Positions 6,776 to 14,152 of a stretch of 26,739 nt of DNA are shown here, piece after piece. Every line of letters starts with the position of its first letter. The first letter of the stretch is position 1. The DNA is taken from the NCBI GenBank assembly GCA_964541615.1, contig CAZIRA010000027.1, forward strand, positions 1 through 26,739, in the 5' to 3' direction. Origin of the DNA: UPXZ01 sp964541615 (GTDB taxonomy: Bacteria > Bacteroidota > Bacteroidia > Bacteroidales > Paludibacteraceae). Under the pieces are notes generated by a model. That model ran no database searches and was not told the origin of the DNA. It worked only from the letters and a program-made list of their open reading frames with translations. The position numbers and the translations under genes are program-made.

Positions 6776-7422
6776 TTAAAGTTTCCCTTTAGGGGTTAGG
6801 GGTTTTACAATCTTCTCCAGCCACTCCACATCCACTTCGTCCAGCACATCGTTACGCTCGCTGTCCACATCCAGCACGGCGAAAACTTCATTATCTTCGC
6901 CAAAAACCGGAACTACAATCTCCGNNNNNNNNNNNNNNNNNNNNNNNNNNNNNNNNNNNNNNNNNNNNNNNNNNNNNNNNNNNNNNNNNNNNNNNNNNNN
7001 NNNNNNNNNNNNNNNNNNNNNNNNTCCAGCACGGCGAAAACTTCATTATCTTCGCCAAAAACCGGAACTACAATCTCCGAAACCGAAGCGCTGCTGCAGG
7101 CGATATGTCCGGGAAACTGATTCACATCCGGCACTAAAACAGAGCGTTTTTCTTTCCATGCCGTTCCGCAAACGCCTCGGCCAAAAGCAATCCGCGTACA
7201 GGCAACCGGCCCCTGAAAAGGTCCGAGAACCAGCTCATTTCCCTTTACCAGATAAAATCCTACCCACCACCAGCCGAAAACTTCTTTCAGCGCCGCAGCC
7301 ACGTTTGCCAGATTGGCAATTAAATCTTTCTCGCCTTCCATTAGTGCTTTGATTTGTGGAAAAAGTTCTTGATATACAGCTTTTTTTGGCTGATTGGGTG
7401 TAATGATAAGTGTTTCTGACAT
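6776..7422 (-). CDS. msrC: Free methionine-R-sulfoxide reductase (GAF domain), split by a false gap
   Basis: Reduces free L-methionine-R-sulfoxide with thioredoxin-type reductant in the cytoplasm. The GAF domain carries the three signature cysteines at C75 (ACTRIAFG), C85 (RGVCGTA) and C109 (FPGHIACSSAS), whose 10- and 24-residue spacings match those of E. coli fRMsr (C84, C94, C118). A 100-N run at 6925-7024 seems to break it, but the 55 bases on each side (6870-6924 and 7025-7079) are identical. Removing the Ns and one copy leaves 492 nt, exactly 164 codons, continuing EVFAVLDVDSERNDVLDEV to a TAA at 6776-6778. The repaired protein is 163 residues, normal for the family. Its last residues (KPLTPKGKL) are encoded by a CCCCTAAAGGG repeat. 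It is convergent with the DUF4287 gene. Confidence 0.9.
6785..6802 (-). repeat. CCCCTAAAGGGG palindromic repeat, copy 2 (inverted)
   Basis: On the minus strand this reads CCCCTAACCCCTAAAGGG and encodes the C-terminal LTPKG of msrC. It differs from copy 1 by one extra T. The 110-bp stretch between the copies is A/T-rich and without a gene. A transcript crossing both would fold into a hairpin, so the pair may act as a two-way terminator for the convergent genes. Confidence 0.8.
6925..7024. other. Assembly gap of 100 N (false gap)
   Basis: Exactly 100 N. The 55 bases before it (6870-6924) are repeated exactly after it (7025-7079), which is what unmerged overlapping contig ends look like. Collapsing the overlap restores the msrC reading frame, so probably no sequence is missing. 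Confidence 0.95.
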
Positions 7423-7471
7423 GTCGGGTTGATGTGTGTAAAATAGATATTGAATGAATTATATTGAGATA

Positions 7472-7479
7472 CAAAATTA
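7472..7479 (-). promoter_or_regulatory. -7 box upstream of msrC
   Basis: On the minus strand TAATTTTG fits TAnnTTTG about 50 nt before the msrC ATG. No TTTG is seen at normal -33 spacing. Confidence 0.4.
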
Positions 7480-7757
7480 CAATTTTTTATTGATAAATGA
7501 TTTGTTTCCTGATCAGTCATTGTGCTATTCAAACCGTACTGCCAATGTTAAGTAAGTGACAGATTTTTTGGGAGTAACAACTACTTAAATCTTAAAATTC
7601 TTACATTTTGATTGCCAGTCTTTAGTGGAATATGAGTTTGACCTATGAATTGCTTTCAAAATGTAAAAACTAATCAAAAAAAATTTCTATAAAATTAACG
7701 CATAAACTGATCAAGTTTGTTGGTTGTTTGTTAAAAAATTCTTTCCTTTGTATTCAC
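7480..7757. other. A/T-rich spacer between msrC and the M16 protease leader
   Basis: No gene is supported in this stretch of the 450-bp divergent spacer. A possible forward promoter for the protease is TTTG at 7716-7719 with a weak -7 match TTCCTTTG at 7743-7750 (23-nt spacing), which would start transcription near 7757. Confidence 0.35.
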
Positions 7758-7845
7758 TTACAATTCCTTTTAAGATTGTAACCTGAAAAAGCATTACAGC
7801 AATTTGCAAGCCTTATTGATCGAGCTTTGAGCTTGATTTTTTTTA
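7758..7845 (+). promoter_or_regulatory. Structured leader with terminator-like hairpin before the M16 protease
   Basis: A first hairpin pairs TTACAAT (7758-7764) with ATTGTAA (7775-7781). A second pairs 7819-7826 with 7830-7837 (ATCGAGCT with AGCTTGAT, one G-T pair, 3-nt loop) and is followed at once by a run of eight T, the form of an intrinsic terminator. The run ends only 28 nt before the protease ATG at 7873. It could be an attenuator, or the end of a roughly 90-nt small RNA whose readthrough feeds the protease. I do not recognise it as a known riboswitch. Confidence 0.5.
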
Positions 7846-7872
7846 ATAGCACTACTAAAACAAATAATAATT

Positions 7873-10689
7873 ATGATTAAACTGAAATCTTTTGTGATTA
7901 CAATGCTGATGGTATTTTCAGCAAGTTTATTGGCACAACAAATGCAACCGCTTCCGATGGACCCTAAAATCCGCTACGGAAAGCTGGAAAACGGCCTTAC
8001 TTATTACATTCGCCACAACGAAGAACCAAAACAACGCAGTGTGTTTTACATTGCTCAAAACGTTGGAGCCATTCTGGAAGAAGATCATCAGGATGGACTT
8101 GCTCACTTTTTGGAGCACATGGCATTCAACGGAACAAAGAATTTCCCCGGTAAAGGAATTATCAATTATTTCGAAACATTAGGGGTGAAATTTGGAGCAG
8201 ATATCAATGCAGGCACCGGTCAGGATATGACGGTGTATTATCTTACCAATGTCCCTACAGTCCGCGAAGGAGTTATTGACACCACATTGCTGGCACTACA
8301 CGATTGGTCGGGCTCTATCACGCTGAATGAAAAAGAAATTGACAACGAGCGCGGTGTGATTCGTGAAGAATGGCGTACTGGCAACAATGCCAACAGACGC
8401 ATGAGACGCAAATCTGACGAACTCCGCTATCCGGGCAGTCAATATGCCAAACGCGATATCATCGGAGATACGGCAGTTATTAATAATTTTACATACGATG
8501 CACTTCGTGCATATTATCAAAAATGGTATCGTCCTGATCAGCAGGCAATCGTTGTTGTAGGTGATTTAGATGTAGATTTGGTAGAACAAAAGATTAAAAA
8601 TTTGTTTAACGGAATACCCCGCAAGGAAAACTTTGGCGAACGTCCGATATATGAAATAGCTGATAATAAAGAGCCGATCGTGGCTATTGTAACTGATCCG
8701 GAAGCAACTAACACACAAATCCGTATTGATTATAAAAAAGATAAGCTGCCTCCTCAATTCCAGCTTTCTATGGGAGGATACATGCTCAATACATTGAACA
8801 GCATCATAGGATCCATAATGGGTGAACGCTTCGATGAAATCAGCAAGAAAGCGGATGCCCCGTTTGTCGGAGCAGGGACTTTCTATTCGGCACTGGTTAA
8901 ATCCAAAGATGCTTTGATCAATCTGGTAATACCAAAAGAAGGAAAAGAAATTGAAAGCTTCGATGCACTTTTGCTTGAAATTGAAAGAATGAAACGTTTC
9001 GGCTTTACGAATGCAGAAGTGGAACGTGCCAAAACGAACATTTTGAGCAGCATGGAAAAAGCATACAACGAACGCAATAATCAAAACAGTCAACGCCTGG
9101 CTATGGAATATGTAAGACATTATCTTGATAATGAGCCGATTCCAGGAATTGAAGCAGAATTTGAAATGGTAAAAATGCTACTGCCACAGTTGACAACAGA
9201 TGCAGTTAATCAAGTAGCAAAATCATATATCACCGACGAAAATATAATCATTTCCGTAAATGCTCCTGAAAAAGCGGAGGTGAAAGTTCCAACCGAAGCA
9301 CAATTGCTGGCTTCACTTGCCAATATGAAAAATGCTGAATTAGTAGCAAATGTGGAAGAAGAAGCTACGCGTCCATTGATGGCAAAAGCTCCAAAAGCAG
9401 GAAAAGTGAAGAAAATAACCACTAATTCTGCGGTTGAAACTACTGAAATGATGCTTAGCAACGGTATTAAACTGGTCTTCAAGCCTACAACTTTCAAAAA
9501 AGACGAAATTTCACTGCGTGCTTTCAGCGACGGAGGTTTGTCAAAAGTGAAAAATATTGCCGACCTTCCTACTGCAAATTTGGCTTCTACAATTGTTTCT
9601 AACAATGGAATTGGCGATTTCTCAGAAACTGATTTGAGAAAAGTATTGACTGGAAAAATTGCTTCCGTAAGTCCTTACATCAGCACGTATGCCGAAGGTA
9701 TGAGCGGAACATCATCGGTGAAGGACTTTGAAACAATGCTTCAATTGGTCAATCTTTACTTTACTGCTCCACGTAAAGACGACGAAGCCTTCAGTTCTCT
9801 TGCAAGCATGCTACGGACTTCATTGGCCAATGCCGAAAAAAATCCGGCAAAAGCTTTCTCTGACAGTATCCGCGTTGTTTCTTCTGACCACGATCCAAGA
9901 GTTATTCTTCAAACATTGGATATGGTGGATAAATTAGATCAGGATAAAGCCATCGAAATTTACAAAGAACGCTTTGCCAATCCGGCCGACTTCACTTTTG
10001 TATTTGTTGGAAATATTGATCCGAACGACAAAGCCACACAAAAACTGCTGGCTTCATACCTGGGAGGACTTAAAACTTCTAAGAAAGCGAAAAAAGAGAA
10101 CTACGAAAAAGTTTACCGTTCGTCTCCAAAAGGAAAAGTAAACAACTACTTCAAACGTGAAATGCAGACAAAAAAATCATCTAACCGCATTCAGTACACA
10201 GCTCCAATGGAATATAACATTACAAACGACATGCTTGTATCTTCAATCGGTGAAATTCTCGACATGCGTTATATGGAGAGCATCCGTGAGCAGGAAGGTG
10301 GTACGTACGGAGTAGGTGTAGCAGGCCTTATGAATAAAATACCTAACGAAGAAGCTCTTGTTTTGATGCAGTTTGATACTGATCCTGAAAAACAAGCACG
10401 CTTGATGGAAATCATTCACAAAGAAATGAACGAAATTGCAACTAACGGACCTAAAGCAGAAGACTTGCAAAAAGTAAAAGAAAACCTGCAAAAACAATAT
10501 GCTCAGGATTTAGAGCAAAACAGCTGGTGGTCAAGCTCCCTGAAACTTTACTACGAAGATGGAATCAATAAGGTTAAAGATTACAAATCTGCAATCGATG
10601 CGGTTACATCTGAATCTATCCAAAACACTATGAAACAGATTATAAATGCTGGTAATGTGATGGAGGTTGTAATGATGCCAAAAGAATAA
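7873..10689 (+). CDS. Secreted M16 family zinc metalloprotease (pitrilysin-like)
   Basis: A 938-residue two-lobed M16 peptidase exported by a type I signal peptide: positive start MIKLK, hydrophobic core, and a likely cut after ASLLA (residue 21). The inverted zinc motif HFLEH is at 78-82 and the third ligand E159 in NERGVIREE follows with exactly 76 residues between, as expected for HxxEH-x76-E. The C-terminal half (from about residue 525) is the second, catalytically silent M16 lobe, with the R/Y segment EQEGGTYGVGVAG near residue 810. It should act in the periplasm or at the outer membrane on peptides or small proteins; the substrate cannot be told from sequence. It is transcribed alone, behind a structured leader and before a strong terminator. 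Confidence 0.93.
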   Translation: MIKLKSFVITMLMVFSASLLAQQMQPLPMDPKIRYGKLENGLTYYIRHNEEPKQRSVFYIAQNVGAILEEDHQDGLAHFLEHMAFNGTKNFPGKGIINYFETLGVKFGADINAGTGQDMTVYYLTNVPTVREGVIDTTLLALHDWSGSITLNEKEIDNERGVIREEWRTGNNANRRMRRKSDELRYPGSQYAKRDIIGDTAVINNFTYDALRAYYQKWYRPDQQAIVVVGDLDVDLVEQKIKNLFNGIPRKENFGERPIYEIADNKEPIVAIVTDPEATNTQIRIDYKKDKLPPQFQLSMGGYMLNTLNSIIGSIMGERFDEISKKADAPFVGAGTFYSALVKSKDALINLVIPKEGKEIESFDALLLEIERMKRFGFTNAEVERAKTNILSSMEKAYNERNNQNSQRLAMEYVRHYLDNEPIPGIEAEFEMVKMLLPQLTTDAVNQVAKSYITDENIIISVNAPEKAEVKVPTEAQLLASLANMKNAELVANVEEEATRPLMAKAPKAGKVKKITTNSAVETTEMMLSNGIKLVFKPTTFKKDEISLRAFSDGGLSKVKNIADLPTANLASTIVSNNGIGDFSETDLRKVLTGKIASVSPYISTYAEGMSGTSSVKDFETMLQLVNLYFTAPRKDDEAFSSLASMLRTSLANAEKNPAKAFSDSIRVVSSDHDPRVILQTLDMVDKLDQDKAIEIYKERFANPADFTFVFVGNIDPNDKATQKLLASYLGGLKTSKKAKKENYEKVYRSSPKGKVNNYFKREMQTKKSSNRIQYTAPMEYNITNDMLVSSIGEILDMRYMESIREQEGGTYGVGVAGLMNKIPNEEALVLMQFDTDPEKQARLMEIIHKEMNEIATNGPKAEDLQKVKENLQKQYAQDLEQNSWWSSSLKLYYEDGINKVKDYKSAIDAVTSESIQNTMKQIINAGNVMEVVMMPKE

Positions 10690-10708
10690 TTCTTTATAAT
10701 TCACTATG

Positions 10709-10740
10709 AAAGACGGTATGATAGTGCCGTCTTTTTTTAT
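10709..10740 (+). terminator. Intrinsic terminator after the M16 protease
   Basis: AAAGACGG (10709-10716) pairs with CCGTCTTT (10727-10734) around a 10-nt loop, followed by more T. It starts 20 nt after the stop codon. Confidence 0.88.
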
Positions 10741-11028
10741 ATCCATAATCCAACTTTTTCATTCTGATGTTCTCAGAAAGGGGAAATTCATACTTTAAAA
10801 TAAAATTCTGAATTTCAAATTGGATTTGTTATTCTAATTTAATAATGCATCAAGCCTTGAAGCAGTAAAAACCAAAACAAACATTAAAATAAATGGTTAA
10901 AAGAGATATGTTTTATAATTTTACAACTTATTATTAGCCTAACAATTTGTTGCACCGATTTTCTCCCATGTGCTAACTCTTTTCAATGAATAATTTTCCG
11001 TTATCTAATTATTTGCTCTTCGTAAAAT
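10741..11028 (+). promoter_or_regulatory. Spacer and promoter region of the acyltransferase
   Basis: No gene is seen. The segment 10874-10925 resembles the hisH promoter region (from about 12211) at roughly 44 of 52 positions, including the -7 region TAATTTTA at 10916-10923, a weaker match to TAnnTTTG. If active it leaves a leader of about 100 nt before the ATG at 11029. Confidence 0.45.
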
Positions 11029-12180
11029 ATGTCACTCAATAAAATTTCGGCTTCTGCATATTCAGATACAAAACCTCACTACGAGCTACTAAATGGTCTT
11101 CGGGGAATCGCTGCATTGATGGTGGTATTGTATCATATTTTCGAAGGATTTGCTACAAGTCCCATCGACCAGCGTTTTAATCACGGTTATTTAGCCGTAG
11201 ATTTCTTTTTTATTCTTTCCGGTTTTGTAATCGGATATGCTTATGACGACAGGTGGCAGAAGATGAAAACCAGGGATTTTATCAAGCGGAGGCTGATCCG
11301 GCTGCATCCGATGATTGTGCTGGGACTTGTGTTTGGAGTCATTACTTTCCTGATTCAAGGCGGTAAACAGTGGGATGGAACGTCTGTTTCACTGTCAATG
11401 GTGATACTTGCATTACTCCTGAGCTTATTTTTGATTCCGGCTATTCCTGGTTCCGGAGTCGAAGTACGCGGAAACGGCGAGATGTTTCCCCTGAACGGGC
11501 CTATCTGGACGCTGTTCTTTGAGTACATTGGGAATATTCTGTACGCTTTGATATTACGGCGTCTATCGAATAAAATGCTCACAATCCTTGTTGTCTTTGC
11601 AGGATTGGCTTTGACTTCTTTTGCAGTTTTTAATTTTTCAGGTTACGGGCATTTGGGTGTCGGATGGTCGCTGTCTGAAAATAACCTTCTGGGCGGATTA
11701 CTTCGGTTGCTTTTTTCATTTTCATTGGGATTGCTGATGTCCCGAAAATTCAAGCCCATAAGAATAAAAGGAGCTTTTTGGATAAGCAGCATCACTATTA
11801 TTGTATTGCTTTCCATGCCTTACATTGGTGATGGAAGTATGCCCTGGAAAAACGGATTGTACGATTCTGTTTGCACAATTTTGATTTTTCCTGTGCTTGT
11901 TTATTCAGGGGCAAGCGGCAGTACTGCCGGCAGGCATTCATCGAAGCTTTATAAGTTTTTAGGAGATATTTCATATCCGCTTTACGTGGTTCATTATCCG
12001 TTTATGTATTTGTTTTATTCTTATCTGTGGAGCAATGGAAACCTTCCATTTTCTCAGACTTGGCACGTGGCGGTCTTATTATTTGTTGGAAATGTTGTTT
12101 TAGCGTATGCCAGCCTGAAATTGTACGATGAACCGGTAAGAAAATTCTTGACAAAACGATTTTTATTAAAAAATAAATAA
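11029..12180 (+). CDS. Membrane acyltransferase, acyltransferase-3 family
   Basis: A 383-residue integral inner-membrane protein of the OafA/NodX-like acyltransferase-3 family (PF01757), which transfers acetyl or other acyl groups to cell-surface glycans or small molecules. The N-terminus shows the family pattern: LNGLRGIAALMVVLYH (R25 and H36 in the active-site region), then FFILSGFVIGYAYDDRW and FIKRRLIRLHP, where the conserved basic residues lie. About ten hydrophobic segments follow, ending with LYDEPVRKFL, a typical C-terminal family signature. No SGNH domain is fused. It stands apart from the polysaccharide locus 6 kb downstream, so a role in modifying that polysaccharide is only a guess. 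The hisH gene follows after 98 nt but has its own promoter. Confidence 0.88.
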   Translation: MSLNKISASAYSDTKPHYELLNGLRGIAALMVVLYHIFEGFATSPIDQRFNHGYLAVDFFFILSGFVIGYAYDDRWQKMKTRDFIKRRLIRLHPMIVLGLVFGVITFLIQGGKQWDGTSVSLSMVILALLLSLFLIPAIPGSGVEVRGNGEMFPLNGPIWTLFFEYIGNILYALILRRLSNKMLTILVVFAGLALTSFAVFNFSGYGHLGVGWSLSENNLLGGLLRLLFSFSLGLLMSRKFKPIRIKGAFWISSITIIVLLSMPYIGDGSMPWKNGLYDSVCTILIFPVLVYSGASGSTAGRHSSKLYKFLGDISYPLYVVHYPFMYLFYSYLWSNGNLPFSQTWHVAVLLFVGNVVLAYASLKLYDEPVRKFLTKRFLLKNK

Positions 12181-12230
12181 ATCAAAATCATTCCCTTACT
12201 CCACAAACACAAAACAATCATTAAAATAGA

Positions 12231-12260
12231 TTGATAAAAGAAATTTGTTTTATACTTTTG
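12231..12260 (+). promoter_or_regulatory. hisH promoter (TTG-N19-TACTTTTG)
   Basis: TTG at 12231-12233, a 19-nt spacer, and TACTTTTG at 12253-12260 form a good Bacteroidetes promoter. The start would be near 12267, giving a leader of only about 12 nt before the ATG at 12279. The region is similar to the one upstream of the acyltransferase. Confidence 0.65.
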
Positions 12261-12278
12261 CAGTCTTAAATCATTTGG

Positions 12279-12860
12279 ATGAAGACGATAGTCATTAAGT
12301 ATAACGCAGGCAATATCCGTTCAGTCGATTTTGCGTTGAAAAGATTGGGTTTAGAACCGGTTATTACGGATAATCACGATGAGATCAGAAGTGCTGACCG
12401 TGTGATTTTTCCCGGAGTAGGAGAAGCTTCTTCGGCAATGCAGTACCTTAAAGAGCGGAATCTCGATCAGTTGATTGCCAACTTGAAACAGCCCGTACTG
12501 GGAATCTGCCTTGGAATGCAGCTGATGTGCCGGCATTCAGAAGAAAATGATACGGAATGCCTGGGAATATTTGACCTTGAAGTACGAAAATTTCCTGAAA
12601 TCGGCATGAAAATTCCAAAAATCGGATGGGATAATATTTACAATCTGAAAACCGGTTTATTTCAAGGAGTTTCCGAAAAAGAATACATGTATTTTGTGCA
12701 CGGATATTACGTGGAAAAATGCAGACATAGCATTGCATTAGCCGATTACGGATTTGAATACAGTGCTGGAATACACAGGGATAATTTTTTTGCAGTGCAG
12801 TTTCATCCCGAAAAATCGGGGTTGATGGGGCAGAAGATATTAGAAAATTTCTTAACTTAA
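12279..12860 (+). CDS. hisH: Imidazole glycerol phosphate synthase, glutaminase subunit HisH
   Basis: HisH releases ammonia from glutamine and passes it to HisF, which makes imidazole glycerol phosphate and AICAR in histidine synthesis. The 193-residue class I amidotransferase has the oxyanion strand PGVG (45-48), the nucleophile elbow GICLGMQLM with C77, FVHGYYVE, and the catalytic pair H176/E178 in VQFHPEKSG. Length and motifs are normal. HisA, HisF and HisI, which often follow directly in Bacteroidales as I recall them, are absent: the next gene is tgt. A HisH-like paralogue used in sugar amidation (as in some O-antigen loci) is possible, but the gene lies outside the polysaccharide locus and no HisF-like partner is in the window. 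Confidence 0.88.
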   Translation: MKTIVIKYNAGNIRSVDFALKRLGLEPVITDNHDEIRSADRVIFPGVGEASSAMQYLKERNLDQLIANLKQPVLGICLGMQLMCRHSEENDTECLGIFDLEVRKFPEIGMKIPKIGWDNIYNLKTGLFQGVSEKEYMYFVHGYYVEKCRHSIALADYGFEYSAGIHRDNFFAVQFHPEKSGLMGQKILENFLT

Positions 12861-12873
12861 ATTCACCACTAGG

Positions 12874-12959
12874 CCCTGAAGGGGAAAACTGTGTAGAAAA
12901 TGTCAACATTACAATAAATACCAACAACTCGATTCTTATTCCCCTTTAGGGGTTAAGGG
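12874..12959. repeat. Second, degenerate pair of CCCCTAAAGGGG-type repeats
   Basis: On the plus strand CCCTGAAGGGG lies at about 12874-12884, and in the opposite orientation CCCCTTTAGGGGTTAAGGG at 12941-12959. The right copy resembles copy 2 near msrC closely; the left copy has changed. They lie between hisH and tgt about 55 bp apart and could fold together. The right copy ends 9 nt before the tgt start codon. Confidence 0.7.
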
Positions 12960-12967
12960 TTTGTTTT

Positions 12968-14098
12968 ATGAATTTTACCTTACAACATACCGACCCGAAC
13001 AGCCGTGCCCGCACCGGCCTGATTCAAACGGATCACGGAGAGATAAAAACTCCGATTTTTATGCCTGTGGGCACTGTGGGAAGTGTGAAAGGCGTTCATT
13101 TTCAGGAATTACGGGAAGAGGTTAATGCGCAGATTATTCTGGGCAATACATACCATCTTTACCTTCGTCCGGGGATTGAAATCCTGGAACAAGCCGGTGG
13201 ACTGCATAAATTCAATAGCTGGGATCGTCCCATTTTGACTGACAGCGGCGGTTATCAGGTGTTTTCACTTTCCGGCACCCGCAAAATGCACGAGGAAGGC
13301 GTTACGTTCAGCTCCCACATTGATGGGAGCAAGCATCTGTTTACACCGGAGCGGGTGGTGGATATACAGCGGAGCATTGGAGCCGATATTATCATGGCGC
13401 TGGATGAATGCACGCCAGGAACGGCAGACTATAAATACGCCAAAGAATCGATGGAATTGACACACCGTTGGTTGGAGCGTGGCGTGAAACGTTTTGATGA
13501 AACAGAAGCTAAATACGGCTATTCACAGACATTTTTCCCGATTGTTCAGGGTTGTGTTTATCCCGATCTGCGCCGTCAGTCGGCTGAATTTATAGCTTCA
13601 CAAAACCGCGAAGGCTACGCGATTGGTGGTTTGGCAGTGGGCGAACCGGCCGAAGTGATGTATGATATGATTGAGGTGGTAAATGAAATTTTACCCAAAG
13701 ACAAACCACGCTACTTGATGGGTGTCGGCACGCCGATCAATATTCTGGAAGCCATAGAGCGTGGTGTGGATATGTTTGACTGTGTAATGCCTACCCGAAA
13801 CGGCCGGAACGGCATGCTGTTCACTTCACAGGGAATCATGAATATGCGGAACGAAAAGTGGAAAAACGACTTTTCGCCAATTGATGAAAATGGAGCAGCT
13901 CTTGTGGATAAAATCCACACAAAAGCCTACCTGCGCCATCTTTTTATAGCCAAAGAACTGCTGGCCATGCAGATAGCTTCGGTACATAACCTGACATTTT
14001 ATCTCTGGCTGGTAGATGAAGCCCGTAAACACATCGAAGCAGGAGATTTCTCCTCTTGGAAAAAAGAAATGGTGGTGCAGTTGGGAAGAAGGCTCTAA
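12968..14098 (+). CDS. tgt: tRNA-guanine transglycosylase (queuosine pathway)
   Basis: Exchanges guanine 34 in GUN-anticodon tRNAs for the queuosine precursor preQ1. In 376 residues the base-binding LTDSGGYQVFSL (D92), the GGLAVGEP loop (220-227), the catalytic aspartate D271 in MFDCVMPTRNGRNG, and VHNLTFYL (H340) are all clear. The usual bacterial zinc site, CxCxxC about 30 residues before that histidine, is not there: the matching stretch SPIDENGAALVDKIHTKAYLRHL has no cysteine. From memory Bacteroides TGTs also lack it, so this looks lineage-typical and not a local loss. The start at 12968 fits the family N-terminus (MNFTLQHTDPNSRARTG). lptG follows after 54 nt, a pairing I recall as common in Bacteroidetes. 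Confidence 0.95.
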   Translation: MNFTLQHTDPNSRARTGLIQTDHGEIKTPIFMPVGTVGSVKGVHFQELREEVNAQIILGNTYHLYLRPGIEILEQAGGLHKFNSWDRPILTDSGGYQVFSLSGTRKMHEEGVTFSSHIDGSKHLFTPERVVDIQRSIGADIIMALDECTPGTADYKYAKESMELTHRWLERGVKRFDETEAKYGYSQTFFPIVQGCVYPDLRRQSAEFIASQNREGYAIGGLAVGEPAEVMYDMIEVVNEILPKDKPRYLMGVGTPINILEAIERGVDMFDCVMPTRNGRNGMLFTSQGIMNMRNEKWKNDFSPIDENGAALVDKIHTKAYLRHLFIAKELLAMQIASVHNLTFYLWLVDEARKHIEAGDFSSWKKEMVVQLGRRL

Positions 14099-14124
14099 AG
14101 TGAAAATATTTTAATGTGCTAATA

Positions 14125-14151
14125 AACTAATCAACCAATTAACTAATCAAC
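14125..14151 (+). repeat. Direct repeat in the permease leader
   Basis: AACTAATCAAC occurs at 14125-14135 and 14141-14151, a 16-bp period, ending just before the ATG at 14153. It is one of several word-like repeats placed directly before start codons in this window. Confidence 0.7.
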
Positions 14152-14152
14152 A

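Noticed and set aside
8566..9120. 184-codon minus-strand frame within the M16 protease
   Set aside because: Antisense shadow of a well-supported gene, composition unlike a protein.
12279..12860. HisH as a sugar-amidation enzyme (WbuY type) of the polysaccharide locus
   Set aside because: It is over 5 kb from the locus, separated by housekeeping genes, and no HisF-like or WbuX-like partner is present.
12448..12927. 159-codon frame antisense to hisH
   Set aside because: Shadow frame; hisH has all catalytic residues on the other strand.
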